64,000 nucleotides of DNA. It comes from Cacajao melanocephalus (Eukaryota > Chordata > Mammalia > Primates > Pitheciidae). The notes beneath the pieces were generated by a model. It was not told the origin of the DNA, ran no database searches, and worked only from the letters and a program-made list of their open reading frames with translations. This document shows, piece after piece, positions 25,086 through 36,865 of the stretch (positions are counted from its first letter, which is position 1; every line of letters starts with the position of its first letter). The stretch covers positions 1-64,000 of the forward strand of contig CAUYLG010026801.1 of assembly GCA_963573385.1 (NCBI GenBank), read 5' to 3'. The position numbers and the translations under genes are program-made.

Positions 25086-26514
25086 GTTTCTAGGTAGCAA
25101 GAAGTTATATGTGAACAACCATGCAACTGTGCTTGCTGTTTTAGATAAAAGGAGAAAGAAAAAGAAGGAGAGGGCCAAGTTATGCCTGAAATTCTGGTTT
25201 GGGATGCTTGAGTAGCCCTGGGAGAGCTCAGACTCTCCTAGGGAACAGCTGTGTAAACAAGAGGAAGAAGAGAACAGTATGAAGTCAGGTGCAGTTGGAA
25301 TGCCCTAACTTATGCTGTGGTAATCTACTAAAATGCCCCTTAAGCAGTCTTTATTCAATAAATATTGAAATAACTTTCTTTTTAAAAACTACACCTAAAA
25401 ACCTGGAGACTACACGTGTTTACAATTATTAGAAAGCTGTCATATATTTGCAGTCTAGCTGTATTTGATTAATTTCAGGATACAGGCTTCCCCGTGCCAG
25501 ATGATCTCCATCTCCATCTAAAAGTGCTTTTCAAAGATGTGCTAGCATATGAATACAAATATTTGTACCTGTTTGAGAGTCCAATGTGAGCCAGTTACAG
25601 TGTTTCTGTTTGACATTGATCACGGGCATGCTATTATTGCTGTTTAAAATTACCCACCTTCTTCAAAGCATGAAAGTCTATTTGCTCTCATTTATAGGCA
25701 TACTTTTGTGGTGGGAGGAAAAGCACATGTAGTTGTAAGTTCAGCTATAGCTCCTGGTTTATCAGTGGCAGTGTCCTAGACTAGACCATAGCCCTGACGA
25801 GGGCAATGCAGTGAAAAATGAGGATCATGCTGAGTGCAATGGAAACTTAAAATGAGATTGGGTTTAAATTCACAGCTGGGACTTGCACACTTGGCACAGG
25901 AGAACACAGGGTCACTATAGTAAGATAAGGAGCGTTCAATCATACCCTGCAGAGAAGCTACGACACTGGTTTTGTGGCTCTTGCTTAAAAGCCTAGAACT
26001 TTTTCTTGGATGATGTGTATGATTGCATGTGTGTGTGTGTGTGTATGTGTGTGTGTTTATACACATAGACACAAAGATGTACGTATGTGTACATATGTGA
26101 ACAAATAAGCTTTATTTACATACCGAGAGATAAAATTTCTGAAGTCATGAAAATTCCTTTTCCAATAACATAGCAAACAGTATTTTACAATGTTTTAATA
26201 AAAACAGAAAATATCAGATAATATAATGTATAAGAACTCTGGCATAATGCCTTCTTGTAAATTTAAAGCTATTTTTAGGCACACTGCCATTCAAATTGGA
26301 TATAAATTGAGAACATGTAAGAAAAATTTAATTTTTTGAATTTTAATTACACATTTATAATTACAGAGTTTCAGAGAATAACACTATGAGTCAGAAAAAA
26401 AAATCAAGAACAATATAAAATTGCAAGGAAGAAAAAGGAAAAAGACCACATTTGACTGGTTGGCTTATCATGGTGAGGTGTATTGATTGACCTTGGTTTT
26501 TTTGGATGGTCATA
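25086..26514. other. Unique sequence with one GT microsatellite
   Basis: Apart from the GT tract at 26029-26057 no repeat was recognised. The minus-strand 98-codon frame at 25776-26072 includes the GT tract translated as Thr-His and is not a gene. Confidence 0.5.
26029..26057. repeat. (GT)n microsatellite
   Basis: About 14 GT units with one AT interruption, the common alternating purine-pyrimidine type. Confidence 0.95.
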
Positions 26515-26690
26515 ATATTTATCCTCAAAGCAATTTTAAAAGCTAAGTATCATGTCTATTTTTAGAGGAAAAACCCCAGAATTTCTGAGTCATTCAATAA
26601 TTTGGTCACAGCCAAACTGTCATTTGTAGAATTAGGATTCAGACCTAGATCTTTCTCAATTGAAAGTCAATCTTTATTATATCTGGTCTT
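26515..26690 (-). mobile_element. MIR, antisense, diverged
   Basis: 'cctcaaagcaattttaaaag', 'tttttagaggaaaaacccca', 'aatttggtcacagccaaact' and 'attaggattcagacctagat' follow reversed MIR order. Confidence 0.55.
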
Positions 26691-27473
26691 ATCCAAGTTT
26701 CATTCCCACCCCCAGACTAGTTTGTGACATATGGGTGATTTTTTTAATGAATGGTAGATAGTACTACCATTTTGTGTTTTGTGTTTAAAGCCTATGATCT
26801 GTTTGCCATGCCTCCCCAGGAACAAAAAGTTGCCATATAGTATATCAGTGATACTGAATTCTAGGAAATCCAAGGCGTGTTATCCTTCCACTCATTTGCT
26901 TATTTCTAAGAAACCATGCCAGCGAGATGAACGGTCTCTGAGACTAAAGGTCATGCTTCTCTTTGGTGTGAAGTCAGCTTCAGCACCTCTTTCCCAAGCT
27001 TCTGTCAATCAGATTGAGGCCCAGTTAATTCCATTCAACAACCAAGCAGCCACTACTCTTAGGAAAGTATGTTTTGTACCATGCATTTCAATCTGAAGAA
27101 CACAAATCAGAAATCATAAAATAACTTTGTTAAGCTATGTGTATTCCTGGCCCCTAGGAGGCACTTTAAAATAGTGTGTCCTGAGTTGAGCACACTTGGT
27201 TTTCAAATAAGCCAATCTTTAACCAGAAATGGTAAAAAGACAAGAATATTCAATTCATAGTTATAATCTATATATTTAAAATTAAGTATCTTTATGGTCA
27301 TGAATCTGAGAGTATATGACAGATACGGTAGTAATATGCACACAGAATAAAAATTGTCCATCTTTGTATAGAAAATTCTTTGTACAGTGTATGTAAAATT
27401 CTACCTACATTACTAGTGCTATCTTAAAAGTTTGAGTTGACTCTACCCTTCCCGTCTTTGTGATAGTGTGATA
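26691..27473. other. No repeat recognised; one 105-codon frame not called
   Basis: The frame at 26779-27096 (105 codons, Met start) is one of the longest outside repeats. It shows no signal peptide, domain or repeat and has no splice-site context worth naming. A minor coding possibility cannot be excluded by eye. Confidence 0.4.
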
Positions 27474-27503
27474 GATGATGATGATGATGATGATGATGAT
27501 GAT
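27474..27503. repeat. (GAT)n microsatellite
   Basis: Ten pure GAT/ATG trinucleotide units directly before an antisense MIR. Confidence 0.95.
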
Positions 27504-27504
27504 A

Positions 27505-27725
27505 AAGCATCCTCTGATACTAAGTACCAGGCACTATGCTAAGTGCTTTACCTATATTATCCCTTATTATTGTCATAATATATCATAACCAAGTTACCAT
27601 CTTTATCCTCACTTTGCAGAGGAGGAAATACATGAACGAAGAGGTTAGTCAAGGTTTACACATTATTATAGAGCCATGATTTGAACAAAGGCATTATGGC
27701 TTCAGAACATGGGCTCCTCAGTTTA
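27505..27725 (-). mobile_element. MIR, antisense
   Basis: 'accaggcactatgctaagtg', 'ctttacctatattatccctt', 'atcctcactttgcagaggag', 'gaaatacatgaacgaagagg' and 'agagccatgatttgaacaaa' run in reversed MIR order over nearly the full length. Confidence 0.85.
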
Positions 27726-28283
27726 CGTTTTGTTGTCTCTCATGAAAAGCAAAGTAATTCCAAGGAGTTTAGGGGTCATCCCTAAATTATTCCCCAGAGA
27801 CACACTTCTATCAAGAAAGCTTCTTTATCATCTGTAATATTGAACCTCTGTCCTCTCTTTTGGTGAATATAATTAATAATTGACCATGCATCTTATTGGC
27901 AGCAGGAAACCAAATAAACACAGAGATACAAAAATCGACATAGAGATACATAGCTAGATGGTATCTGGTCAGCTAGCTAAATAGAATAGATGCAGTGATC
28001 TGATCTAGAAATAATCACATTTTTGTTAATTAGGCCTTCAGTGCTATTTTTTAAGTGCCAACCATTCTTCTACACAAATAAGAACTTGACTCTTAAATAA
28101 GTAAATTGTAACCCTGGCCTCATTTAGTACATTAACCACCTTATGAGAATTGATAAGACCTCTTACAAACAGCTTAATATATGCAACTTCTCCTTTTAAA
28201 ATAACAGCACTCAGTTTTGAAAATTTCATTTTAGCAAATCTATACATTTTTGCATGTTGTGTTTTAAAATATTCTATTTATTC
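27726..28283. other. Unique AT-rich sequence, nothing recognised
   Basis: No repeat or exon signal seen. A 67-codon minus-strand frame at 28044-28247 is unsupported. Confidence 0.5.
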
Positions 28284-28285
28284 TT

Positions 28286-28418
28286 TTTAAAAAATTTTCA
28301 CTGAAATGGGGTTTCCCTATGTTGTCCAGGCAGGTCTCTAGCTCCTGGCCTCAAGTGATCATTCTTCCTCAGACTCCCCAAGTGCTGGTATTATAGGCTT
28401 AAGCCACCGTCCCTGGCC
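28286..28418 (-). mobile_element. Free Alu monomer (FLAM-like), antisense
   Basis: A single Alu arm: 'gaaatggggtttccctatgt', 'ctggcctcaagtgatcattc', 'gactccccaagtgctggtat' and 'aagccaccgtccctggcc', preceded by an A/T-rich head. There is no second arm attached, and its divergence is higher than in the dimeric Alus. This fits an early monomeric Alu. Confidence 0.75.
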
Positions 28419-28477
28419 CTCTGTGTTCTGAAATTATTGCACTGTTTGTATTTAGACAATATTTTTCTTAGTGTTTT

Positions 28478-28760
28478 AAATTTTGTTTTGAGGTCTCTAT
28501 CATCCAGTCTGTACAGTGGTGTGATTATAGCTCACTGTAACCTGTTATTCCTAGGCTCATGGCATCCTGCCACTCAGCTCCTGAGTAGCTGGGACTACAG
28601 GTACACACCACCATGCCCAGCTATTTTTTTTGTTTTTGAGATGCGGTTTTGCCATATTGCCTAGGCTAGTCTAGTCTTGAACAGCTGGGCTCAACTGATC
28701 CTTCTGCCTCAGCCTCCAAAAGTGCTGAGATTACAGGCGTGAGCCCCTGCACACAGCCTG
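28478..28760 (-). mobile_element. AluJ-like dimer, antisense
   Basis: Both arms are present: 'tgtgattatagctcactgta', 'gagtagctgggactacaggt', 'gagatgcggttttgccatat', 'gctgggctcaactgatcctt' and 'aaaagtgctgagattacagg'. The 'ctgggctcaa' and 'gggactacagg' diagnostics point to AluJ. It lies 60 bp from the Alu monomer in the same orientation. Confidence 0.9.
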
Positions 28761-30304
28761 TTTGTTTTAGAATATAAATCCACCTGCCCAGGGAGGTCTA
28801 GGATACATAATTCCATTTGAATCAAACAAAAAATCTTAATGGGAGCACTGTCCACTTAAAAACACTCAGTTAATGTGAATTGTAAGACTACTGATTCTGC
28901 TCACACTACCTGTTCAGATATATATGTAACTATCTTAAAAACAACTGTACCAGAATTTTAGAAAAAATAACCTCACATTTATAAGCTGGAGCTTGTCAGA
29001 GTTCATTCTGACCAATGTGTCCTATAGGATCTATTACTCTCATATTTAATGTTTTGACAAGTGTACTGTAATAATATCAAAACCCACATAGCAAATAAGA
29101 ATAATTTTTTAGTACCTGTAATATTTTCCCCAAAGGGGAAAAACCCAGATAGAATGAAATAAGTTCAGTGACTTTTAAGTGCAAATAATAAGATATCCAT
29201 AAAAGGGAAATGGAGTTTCATAAAAGGACGAACACAATTGTGAGAACTTTAACAGAAATTTTAGCAAGAATTTAGACCCTCAAGATAAATTCAGAATCAT
29301 ACGGTTTTCTGACGTTCTAAGCAAATAGAGCTTTGCTTATTCTATATTTGCCCAGCTCAACACATTCTCTCATTTCCCCATTCAAATATATGTATCTTTT
29401 TGAGCATCCGCGGCCTACAACTCAGAGTGCTGGATAGTACGACAGATGCAGGGACATAAATGCTTCTAATTAAGGACTGTGATTTTATCTCAGGTTGATT
29501 TTGGCCCTGTTTTTTTCTACTTTTAACCCTTTAAGCTGCTTCGATTATAACCAATTTCTCAATATCTCAACAGAGATTGTAACATTCTCACCAAGTTTCC
29601 CAACAATTTTAAACATTGCAATGTATTTCTTTTCTGAGATGTTGAATGTTAACCTAATAGTTGTTAAAAACTTGCATGTATCCATAATATATGCATTAGA
29701 AAAAGAAAGACAGAAAAAACTCTGAAGCTTTACCAATACAACTTTCTCTAATTTCTGATGCTGCTAGTTAGGGCTTTTAAGGCTCTTCAGTAAGTTATTT
29801 TCAAACAAAAGCAGGATATGCAGGAGATCAGCTATAATGAACCCAACATCTTTTGAACCACTGTGTACAAAAGCTCACACATTCCAAGGTAAAATAACCC
29901 AAGTCTTTGTCTGCTTGTCTGTGGGTATTTGTATATAGGTAAATTATAGAATACATTTAGATCTTTTATTTGCAAATTAAAAACATGAAAATAGAAATAA
30001 TACAATTTCAAAAGAGCAGATGTTTAAATTAGTTCTTCTGTTAACTAAGTTAGTGTCCTTGGTATGAACTATTGTTAATATTTTGAAGTGATTTTGGTCA
30101 GAATTTTTTGTTTAATTTAATGGTTTGTCCATTCCCTTTTTTGCCACTTATTTTACCAGTCTGTTACACTGGGTTGTTGGTTTTCCCAAGGTGGAGATGT
30201 GGTGAGGGAGGAGGGCAGAAATCGGCAGTGTGTGTCCTTACACTGGTGATTGTTGAGAGGTTCCATAAGGGTAGAGCATTTCAGAATAGAGAATTCACTT
30301 CCAC
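28761..30304. other. Unique AT-rich sequence, nothing recognised
   Basis: About 1.5 kb. Open frames at 29495-29725 (+) and 29545-29736 (-) overlap on opposite strands in T-rich DNA and are not genes. Confidence 0.5.
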
Positions 30305-30435
30305 TGAAAGGAGTGTGATAGTAATATCTAGCTTACATCAATTTTTATGAGGATTTAATGAGTTAATTGTTATAAATTGTTTAGAACAATATCTGGTATA
30401 TAGTAAATGCTCATTGAATGTTAGGTATTATTCAA
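30305..30435 (+). mobile_element. MIR 3' half, sense
   Basis: 'gatagtaatatctagcttac', 'tatgaggatttaatgagtta' and 'gtttagaacaatatctggta' plus 'tatagtaaatgctcattgaa' is the MIR 3' end in order. Confidence 0.8.
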
Positions 30436-31379
30436 ATAATCATGAGATTTTTGCTTTAAACATGAGCCTGGATAAGTACTGAAATTATAAACTCAAATTG
30501 TGTCATCTGTGTTTTAATATGCCTAATGTAAATGTCAGCTTGTCTTAAAAGGCAAATCATACACTTTATTCTACCAATGAATCACAAAGGTATTTTGTAT
30601 TGCTTACTTAAAGTGCACAAATATGAAAATAATTCAGCATAAAGTCACTCCTTTTGAGATAGCTTGTGGTCTGGAGAATAAAGATGCTCTCTCTCTCCTA
30701 ATGTCATCTTGGTGTATTATGTGTACCCTAATGTCTTTTATGTTTATTTTATCCTCTGCTCCCCTTCCAGTATCCTTCGTTTTTTTATGCTATTTACTGG
30801 AATTTCCCACTCCAACAGTGCCATACTTTATTTTCTTTATTCTCTAACACTTTGCTGTTTCTTGTCCTATGTCCTGTTTCCTCTGTGCTATTTGTGACTT
30901 TCTTATCCTTATGCTTCTCTCTTCCATTCTGCAGTTCCTGGAGGATAGAGCAAAAGTAAAGTTCTAAACATATGTGTGGCACTTATTTGGCATTTATTTT
31001 TGGACAAAGCTCTGCCACAAATTTCTCTTCTTTTTTTCCATTTAAAAAAATGAGTTGGATAACCTACAGGGAAATTAAAATTCCCATTTTTTTTTCACTT
31101 GTAGATTGTGTCCAGTGTAAGTTCCACTGTTTTGATCTTTATTTCCTCCACCTTGGACTCTCTCCTGCTCCCACTGGCTTCTCTGAAACAAGCACTCCAT
31201 AGCACAAAACCTCTCCACCCTGACTCAGACTGTGTGCTGCATCTCTAGACCATTAACTCACTTCCAAGCTCTGATGGAACGGCTTACTTGTCATGTCCAT
31301 ATGGGCAGCACCATATGGATATCTGCAGTACATCAAATTCATTCTTTCTAAAATGGGACAATCTACTGCTCTGCCTGTG
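30436..31379. other. Unassigned sequence, partly pyrimidine-rich
   Basis: No repeat named. 30700-31200 is T- and C-rich and gives several hydrophobic chance frames. A small symmetric block with two CCATATGG palindromes lies at about 31298-31318. Confidence 0.45.
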
Positions 31380-32075
31380 TAGCTTCTCTTAGTAGATAAC
31401 ATTAACCACCTCCTCCAACTAGAAACCTTGAATCATCCTTTGATCCCCCACCTTCCGCCTCCACTGTCAAATAAATCGGTTCTTTCTGCCTAATACATAT
31501 CTCATGAATTTATATACTTACATATAATCTATATAAAAATCTCACTTCCCAATGTCAACCCACATTCGCTCCCCACTTCTACCAGGGCCTTTCATCTGAA
31601 TGGCTGTACCTCCCTCCTACCTTGCTCTTGTGTGCACCTGGCTTTTTATGCGCTCTAACACAACCTAAAATTGTGCTTTTTTTTCAGCTGCTGCTAGAAT
31701 GATCTTCTATAATGCAAATAGGATCCTTCCAAGTAAGATTTCCTGTGGATTTTTCACTTATCCTTCAGATAACCTCCCAAGTCCTTAACTAGGCTTACAA
31801 GGTGATCTGAGAGCTGACCCCTGTAGACCTTACCTCTTTAAAGTTCTTGGAGCCCATTAACCTCTTATTTCTTTCTTAGCCTGAGGGCACACATTTCCCC
31901 TGCCTGAAATCATCTTTCCTTTCCTTTCCCTAACCCCTTATTAAAGGGCTAACTTATACTCTCACCTTAATGCCACTTTCTCAGGATGTCCCCATTGACC
32001 CCCTCTTACTGAGCCCCTGGCTATATATACCCTACTCCCTGCTTGCTTGCCCTCATAATTCATGCTGCTTATTGA
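31380..32075 (+). mobile_element. Long L2 3' region, sense
   Basis: It follows L2 order: 'accttgaatcatcctttgat', 'ctgctagaatgatcttctat', 'aataggatccttccaagtaa', 'aagtccttaactaggcttac', 'aaggtgatctgagagctgac', 'tgcctgaaatcatctttcct' and 'ttaatgccactttctcagga'. It lacks the final L2 tail. About 700 bp, one of the longest L2 pieces in the window. Confidence 0.8.
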
Positions 32076-32114
32076 TATCTGCCAGAGTTCAACAGCACCA
32101 AATAATTATTTTAG

Positions 32115-32345
32115 AAATAGGCTTTGGAGGCAGAAACACAAGCATCTAATTCCAACTATATCACTTATAGCAGAGTGACTTTGAGGATGCCACTTAATTT
32201 CTCTGAGTTTTATTTCTTCCACCTGTAAATATGGACAATAATGTCGGTCTTGCGTGGCTGCAGTAAGTTTTAATAATATCATATAATAGCTAACACTGCT
32301 GGGAACACTTAAAACATAGCTTCTAATTGTATCTATGATTATCCG
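32115..32345 (+). mobile_element. MIR, sense
   Basis: 'aggctttggaggcagaaaca', 'attccaactatatcacttat', 'agcagagtgactttgaggat', 'ttaatttctctgagttttat' and 'ctgtaaatatggacaataat' give nearly the whole MIR. It sits right after the L2. Confidence 0.85.
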
Positions 32346-35094
32346 AATATTTCTCTATATAAAAGTTTTTCAACTTTCCAATTAGTTGTATAATCTATTC
32401 GTTACATCTTCCAAAGATGATATATTAAGAAAATAATATGATAGCTTAATATATGTAAGGAAGAAGAGAGAGAAACTGAAAGGCAGGATTGTTTCTGCTT
32501 GCCAAAATTTTTAAGAATGACCAGCTTCTTTTAAGTCTTTTCTTATTGGCCCTTCACTGTTTGCTAAAAATTTCTTGTGTTGTTTTTACCTTTTCCTGCT
32601 ACTTCTGAGTTTTTGAATTCTTACTTCAGATCATGCAGCCCCACCTGCAGAAAAGATGACATCACAAAGAGAGTGAATCAACACTAATTTCAAACTAGCT
32701 TAAGTTTTTCCCTTTCATTAGTGTGTTTGTATTTTACAGGCATCTTCTGGAGTAAAACATGTCTTAACCCAAATGCTATTGTAGTAGGTGCTTTCACTGC
32801 CTAGGTCAGTCTGGTGGGTAAATACTTTGGAGCAGGTTATGTTTATGGAATTTCCAAACACTATCTGAGCAGAGTCTGATCCCTTGTGCTGTTGCATCTT
32901 CATTTGTGGCTATGAATACGATTCAAAAACCAAGTGAAAGAATAAGATTTTTAATCCCCAAAGATTTGTATCTATTGCTTGTTGAGCTTTTAGTCATATT
33001 TTTTTTATTACTAACTCTTGACATGCTTGTATATGCTGAAGATTTCAATTAAAAAAGATAGCAGGGTGATGTTGAATCAATACGTGTTGTTTTGTATCTA
33101 GTGAAGAGGAAGCAATATGAAATATGGAAATCTGAGAGAATGTAAATGCTGTAAGATCTGCTGTGAGACATACACTCCTGCTTGTCAGACAGACATGATT
33201 TTTAGAGCAGAGAATTTGCTGGCTTAAAGAAGACAACTTGCCAGTTTCATTAGTTTTGTATCTTACCCTAGACAGAGTCACTGTTCTAATCATTAAAGTA
33301 CCCATCCTAAGCTTCCATTAAGTTTGAGCCAAATGACAGCATATTTTAGAAGTGCTTTGTACAATAACAATATGTAGCTGCCTACTGCTTATAGATGAGT
33401 AAGCTTGTGATAACTTTACTACAAACTGGGTTTTCCTCTTTTTCATTCTTGCTTAGGTTTAATTTTCATGAGCATACCAAGAACATAATTATTAGTGCTT
33501 CTTATAAATGCCTGGTGGAGATCACATTAAATGAGAGTCATTCTTAGAATAGACAAAAATTTGCAAATATAAACTAAAGTACCAATATGGTAGGAACTGA
33601 GTAGGGGAGATCACCAGTTTTCATTATGATAAAGTTGCATTTTTTTCACTACCTGCTCAGACAGATTAGAGGGAAAAAGCAATTAATTGCTTAAACATAT
33701 TTAAGGAACACTTAAGAATAAATGTTATCAGATCATGGGTATCTCTTGCAACCAAATTTAGTATGGAAGGTCTGCCTGCAAAGAGCAAATCTCTACTGAA
33801 GAAAATATGTTTTTATTTTTAAAACCTAAGTATTTCATTATTTTGTGTCATACTGTGCACCCCACACAGTATCAGCCTGGGACTCAGAAGAACCTGCAGG
33901 AAATCTTGTGACAAACATTTAAGGTCAACTAGATAACATTTTCGTTCTCTATGATTCCCTCCGAATTTACTATTGTTCATTCTGAAGTCATTGTTCTCAC
34001 AAGGCAAGAAACAGAACAAACACTAACTGTTGGATATCTTGTCCTGCTATCTATCTGCAGAAATATTTGCCTGCATGCAGTTCTTCAGAATATGGTTGAA
34101 AAAAGTATTTATGTTTATACATTTTGTGGTTTTCCTGAACATATTATTTTCCTACAGACACTTTAGATTTCTTAAACTGCTGAGGTACAACAGTTTCCCA
34201 AATTGGCAGTTATTGCTTAGACTGGCAAGGTAAATATCTCCTTTGTTTGAAAAGCTAACCCTGAAGAAGATGTGGGAATATTCAGAAAGCTACCAGTAAG
34301 TCCTTAGTGCCTTGTTTAAAAGCGCATGGCTCCTTTATAGCCATCCTCAGGTACAGATTCTTACAAAAGGTGTTAATAAGTTCATGATATATACACATAT
34401 ATGCCTCCTTGGCTTATGTTCCACCAACAGGGAGGCGGGAACTATAATAATCTGCCCCTTGAGAAAACTGTTCATTACTGGGAAGAAGAATCTGATTACC
34501 TTTCCACAATGATTGGAATAGGTTTTATCCCTATTGTTACAGATGTCCAAGTGTGAAATATTATATAGCAGATGATTTGTTAATTTTTCAGTTTATACAT
34601 TCCTACTGTTATAAACATCATCCTTAATACATCCCCATAAAACATTAATCAGAACTGTAGAAATGACATGCTCAAGATTATTTTTAAAGCAATGTACTGG
34701 GCCCATGAACTAATGAGTCCTCTGTTGTTCATTTTTTTTTTTTTAGATTTATGCACACATTTTAAAAAGCACAGAAAGCATAATATTAACAAAAGGCACT
34801 TTTCATTAAAACAAGAAGTACTGATTAAGAAAGGCTAAATGTTAAAGAGAGCAAAGCTTTTTAAATTTTAGCTTATTAAAAATATCTGATTACAATGCAC
34901 TCGTATCTAGAAAGTAATTTACCTTTCAAGGGTGACTAACATTTTTGATCTCCTAAGACTTTCAGCACATGGCAATACCATAAACCCTGTAGTATTACAG
35001 TGTTGTAATGTCTTCCAGTGGTTTTGCTTTTAACTCAAGCTGTCATGAGCCTTCATGTTTGCCTGCTAGTGTAACAGAAGTACCCCAGCAGATT

Positions 35095-35230
35095 TACTTC
35101 TAGAGACATGATATGAACACCTACTGTGTGCAAAAGTGTGTGAGTCATGGAGCAGGAAACACCTGTGAGTAAGGCAGAGGCCCTGCCTGTAAGCTGCCCA
35201 CAATCTAGTGGAAGAGATACAGGCTTTACT
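35095..35230 (-). mobile_element. L2 3'-end fragment, antisense
   Basis: 'gaacacctactgtgtgcaaa', 'gtgagtaaggcagaggccct' and 'gcccacaatctagtggaaga' match the reversed L2 3' end. Confidence 0.55.
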
Positions 35231-36764
35231 GAGCTTTTAATTAAAGCCAAGTAGCTTCAGAGGTAGCAGGCCCAGCAAAACTCTATTCAGCACACATTTG
35301 TTCTATCCCCCACCCACTCATTTACTGTTATCTTTTGTTTTCCCATGCAGTCTGATTTCTTTCTTTTGGCCTCCTTCCTCCCAGGCTGAGAATATACATT
35401 TGTGTGGGAGTAAATGCCCTGAGTTACTGCACAACCACATGAAAAACAAACAGAAGGGACAGGCAGCCTGCTATGCTTTTAGCAGCATGGCCTTATTCCC
35501 CTTCACTCTTCACAGCGTCACTTTAGGCCCTGAGCATATGGGCCAGGGCTTGTCTTCAAAGCCACTTATGGCACATATATAAAATTTACTGTACCTTCCT
35601 GGAAAAATGCAATGTTTGCAAACTATTTGGGAGAGGAATGGATTTATGGATGGAGAAGAATATGCCCAGTCAAACTATTAAACACTGGTTTCCATGCCAT
35701 TTTCCACCACTAGGATATGAATGAGGAGCTCCTATGTTAGGCTCTAAGACAAACAAGTCTTTGGATCCTTTTTGAAATAAATTACTTGTCAAGATCTCCT
35801 TTAGGGATAAAGCAATTTCACTATTCACTGTTTGGAGTTATGGGATTTTGAGGTCGATGGTCAGGGATCAGTCAGTGGGCAACACCTGTAATGGCAGACA
35901 TAGCATGAACATTATTTTTCTATTACTGAAAAGAAACACATGATCAGAAACAGCCTTTTCTTAAGTGATTAATCCCCCTAAATTGATTTTGCAAGGAAAT
36001 CTGGTTCATAAATTGCACCGTACTTTTTTTGGTAGAGAAACTGGTAACGTAGAGTGCTTTTGGTTGAATGATCTTACAGTATTCATGTAGGTTCTTAAAT
36101 CAACCTTCCAATTTGACATTAGCATTCCGATTTCACTATGCAAGATATTTTTAAAATCAAGAGAGTTGGCTTTTCGTGTAAGCAGGCATATATTAGAATA
36201 CAAGAACCTGGAGGCATGCTATGCTGTTAGACCTTGTTTCACTTGGAATGATGAAGTATATTTTAACTAATATGTTTAATTTTACTAAAAGGCATTACAT
36301 TCACTCATCTCTGAATTTATCTGTGAAACTCTATCAAGAATGTCTCATGGAAATTGCAAACCGAAATTGATAGGGGCTGGTTGGGGGGTAGAGGGGAGGT
36401 AGAAATAAAACACTCACAGAGAGGATCTTCGGGATGTCAATTGCCAATGAACAGAAGGAGGGAGAGTCCTTTGTATGTACCTATATAGTTTGCATAACTT
36501 AACCTTTAAAGTGTTGTGTGACTTATTTATATATGAGAAATATAAATGCCACCGTTGTCTATTGCAGATGTCATTCTAGTTAAAGCTATTATTAGAAAAA
36601 CTTAACTTTTCTATTTAAAACTGTTTTCTTTTTACTTGGGTGGGGTTCAAGGAGGGAAAAGAATGGCAAATGCATTTTAGCAGGTGCTGCTTACTATTTA
36701 ACTCCAAGATTTCATCACAGTGGAGCTTGTGAGCACCCTGGCCTTTTGGAAAAAGGCATTAAAG

Positions 36765-36865
36765 TGGGTGTTCAAAAATCTGAATTTTAGCTGCTTTTGG
36801 CACTAGTTGTGTAACCAAGAGAGCATCATTATCCTGGGCTAAATGCTTTTCCCTCTTTCCCCATT
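36765..36865 (+). mobile_element. MIR core fragment, sense
   Basis: 'ctgaattttagctgcttttg', 'gcactagttgtgtaaccaag' and 'gagcatcattatcctgggct' match the MIR core region with many changes. Confidence 0.45.

Noticed and set aside
26779..27096. 105-codon plus-strand frame as a possible gene
   Set aside because: No motif, no signal peptide and no neighbouring exon signals. Kept only as a note in the feature list.
27474..27503. GAT repeat as a CRISPR-like or coding Asp tract
   Set aside because: Pure trinucleotide microsatellite with no spacers and no open frame of interest.
31298..31318. Two CCATATGG motifs read as a serum-response CArG pair
   Set aside because: A CArG box needs six A/T bases between CC and GG; these have four. 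The hairpin is only a by-product of the motif being a palindrome.
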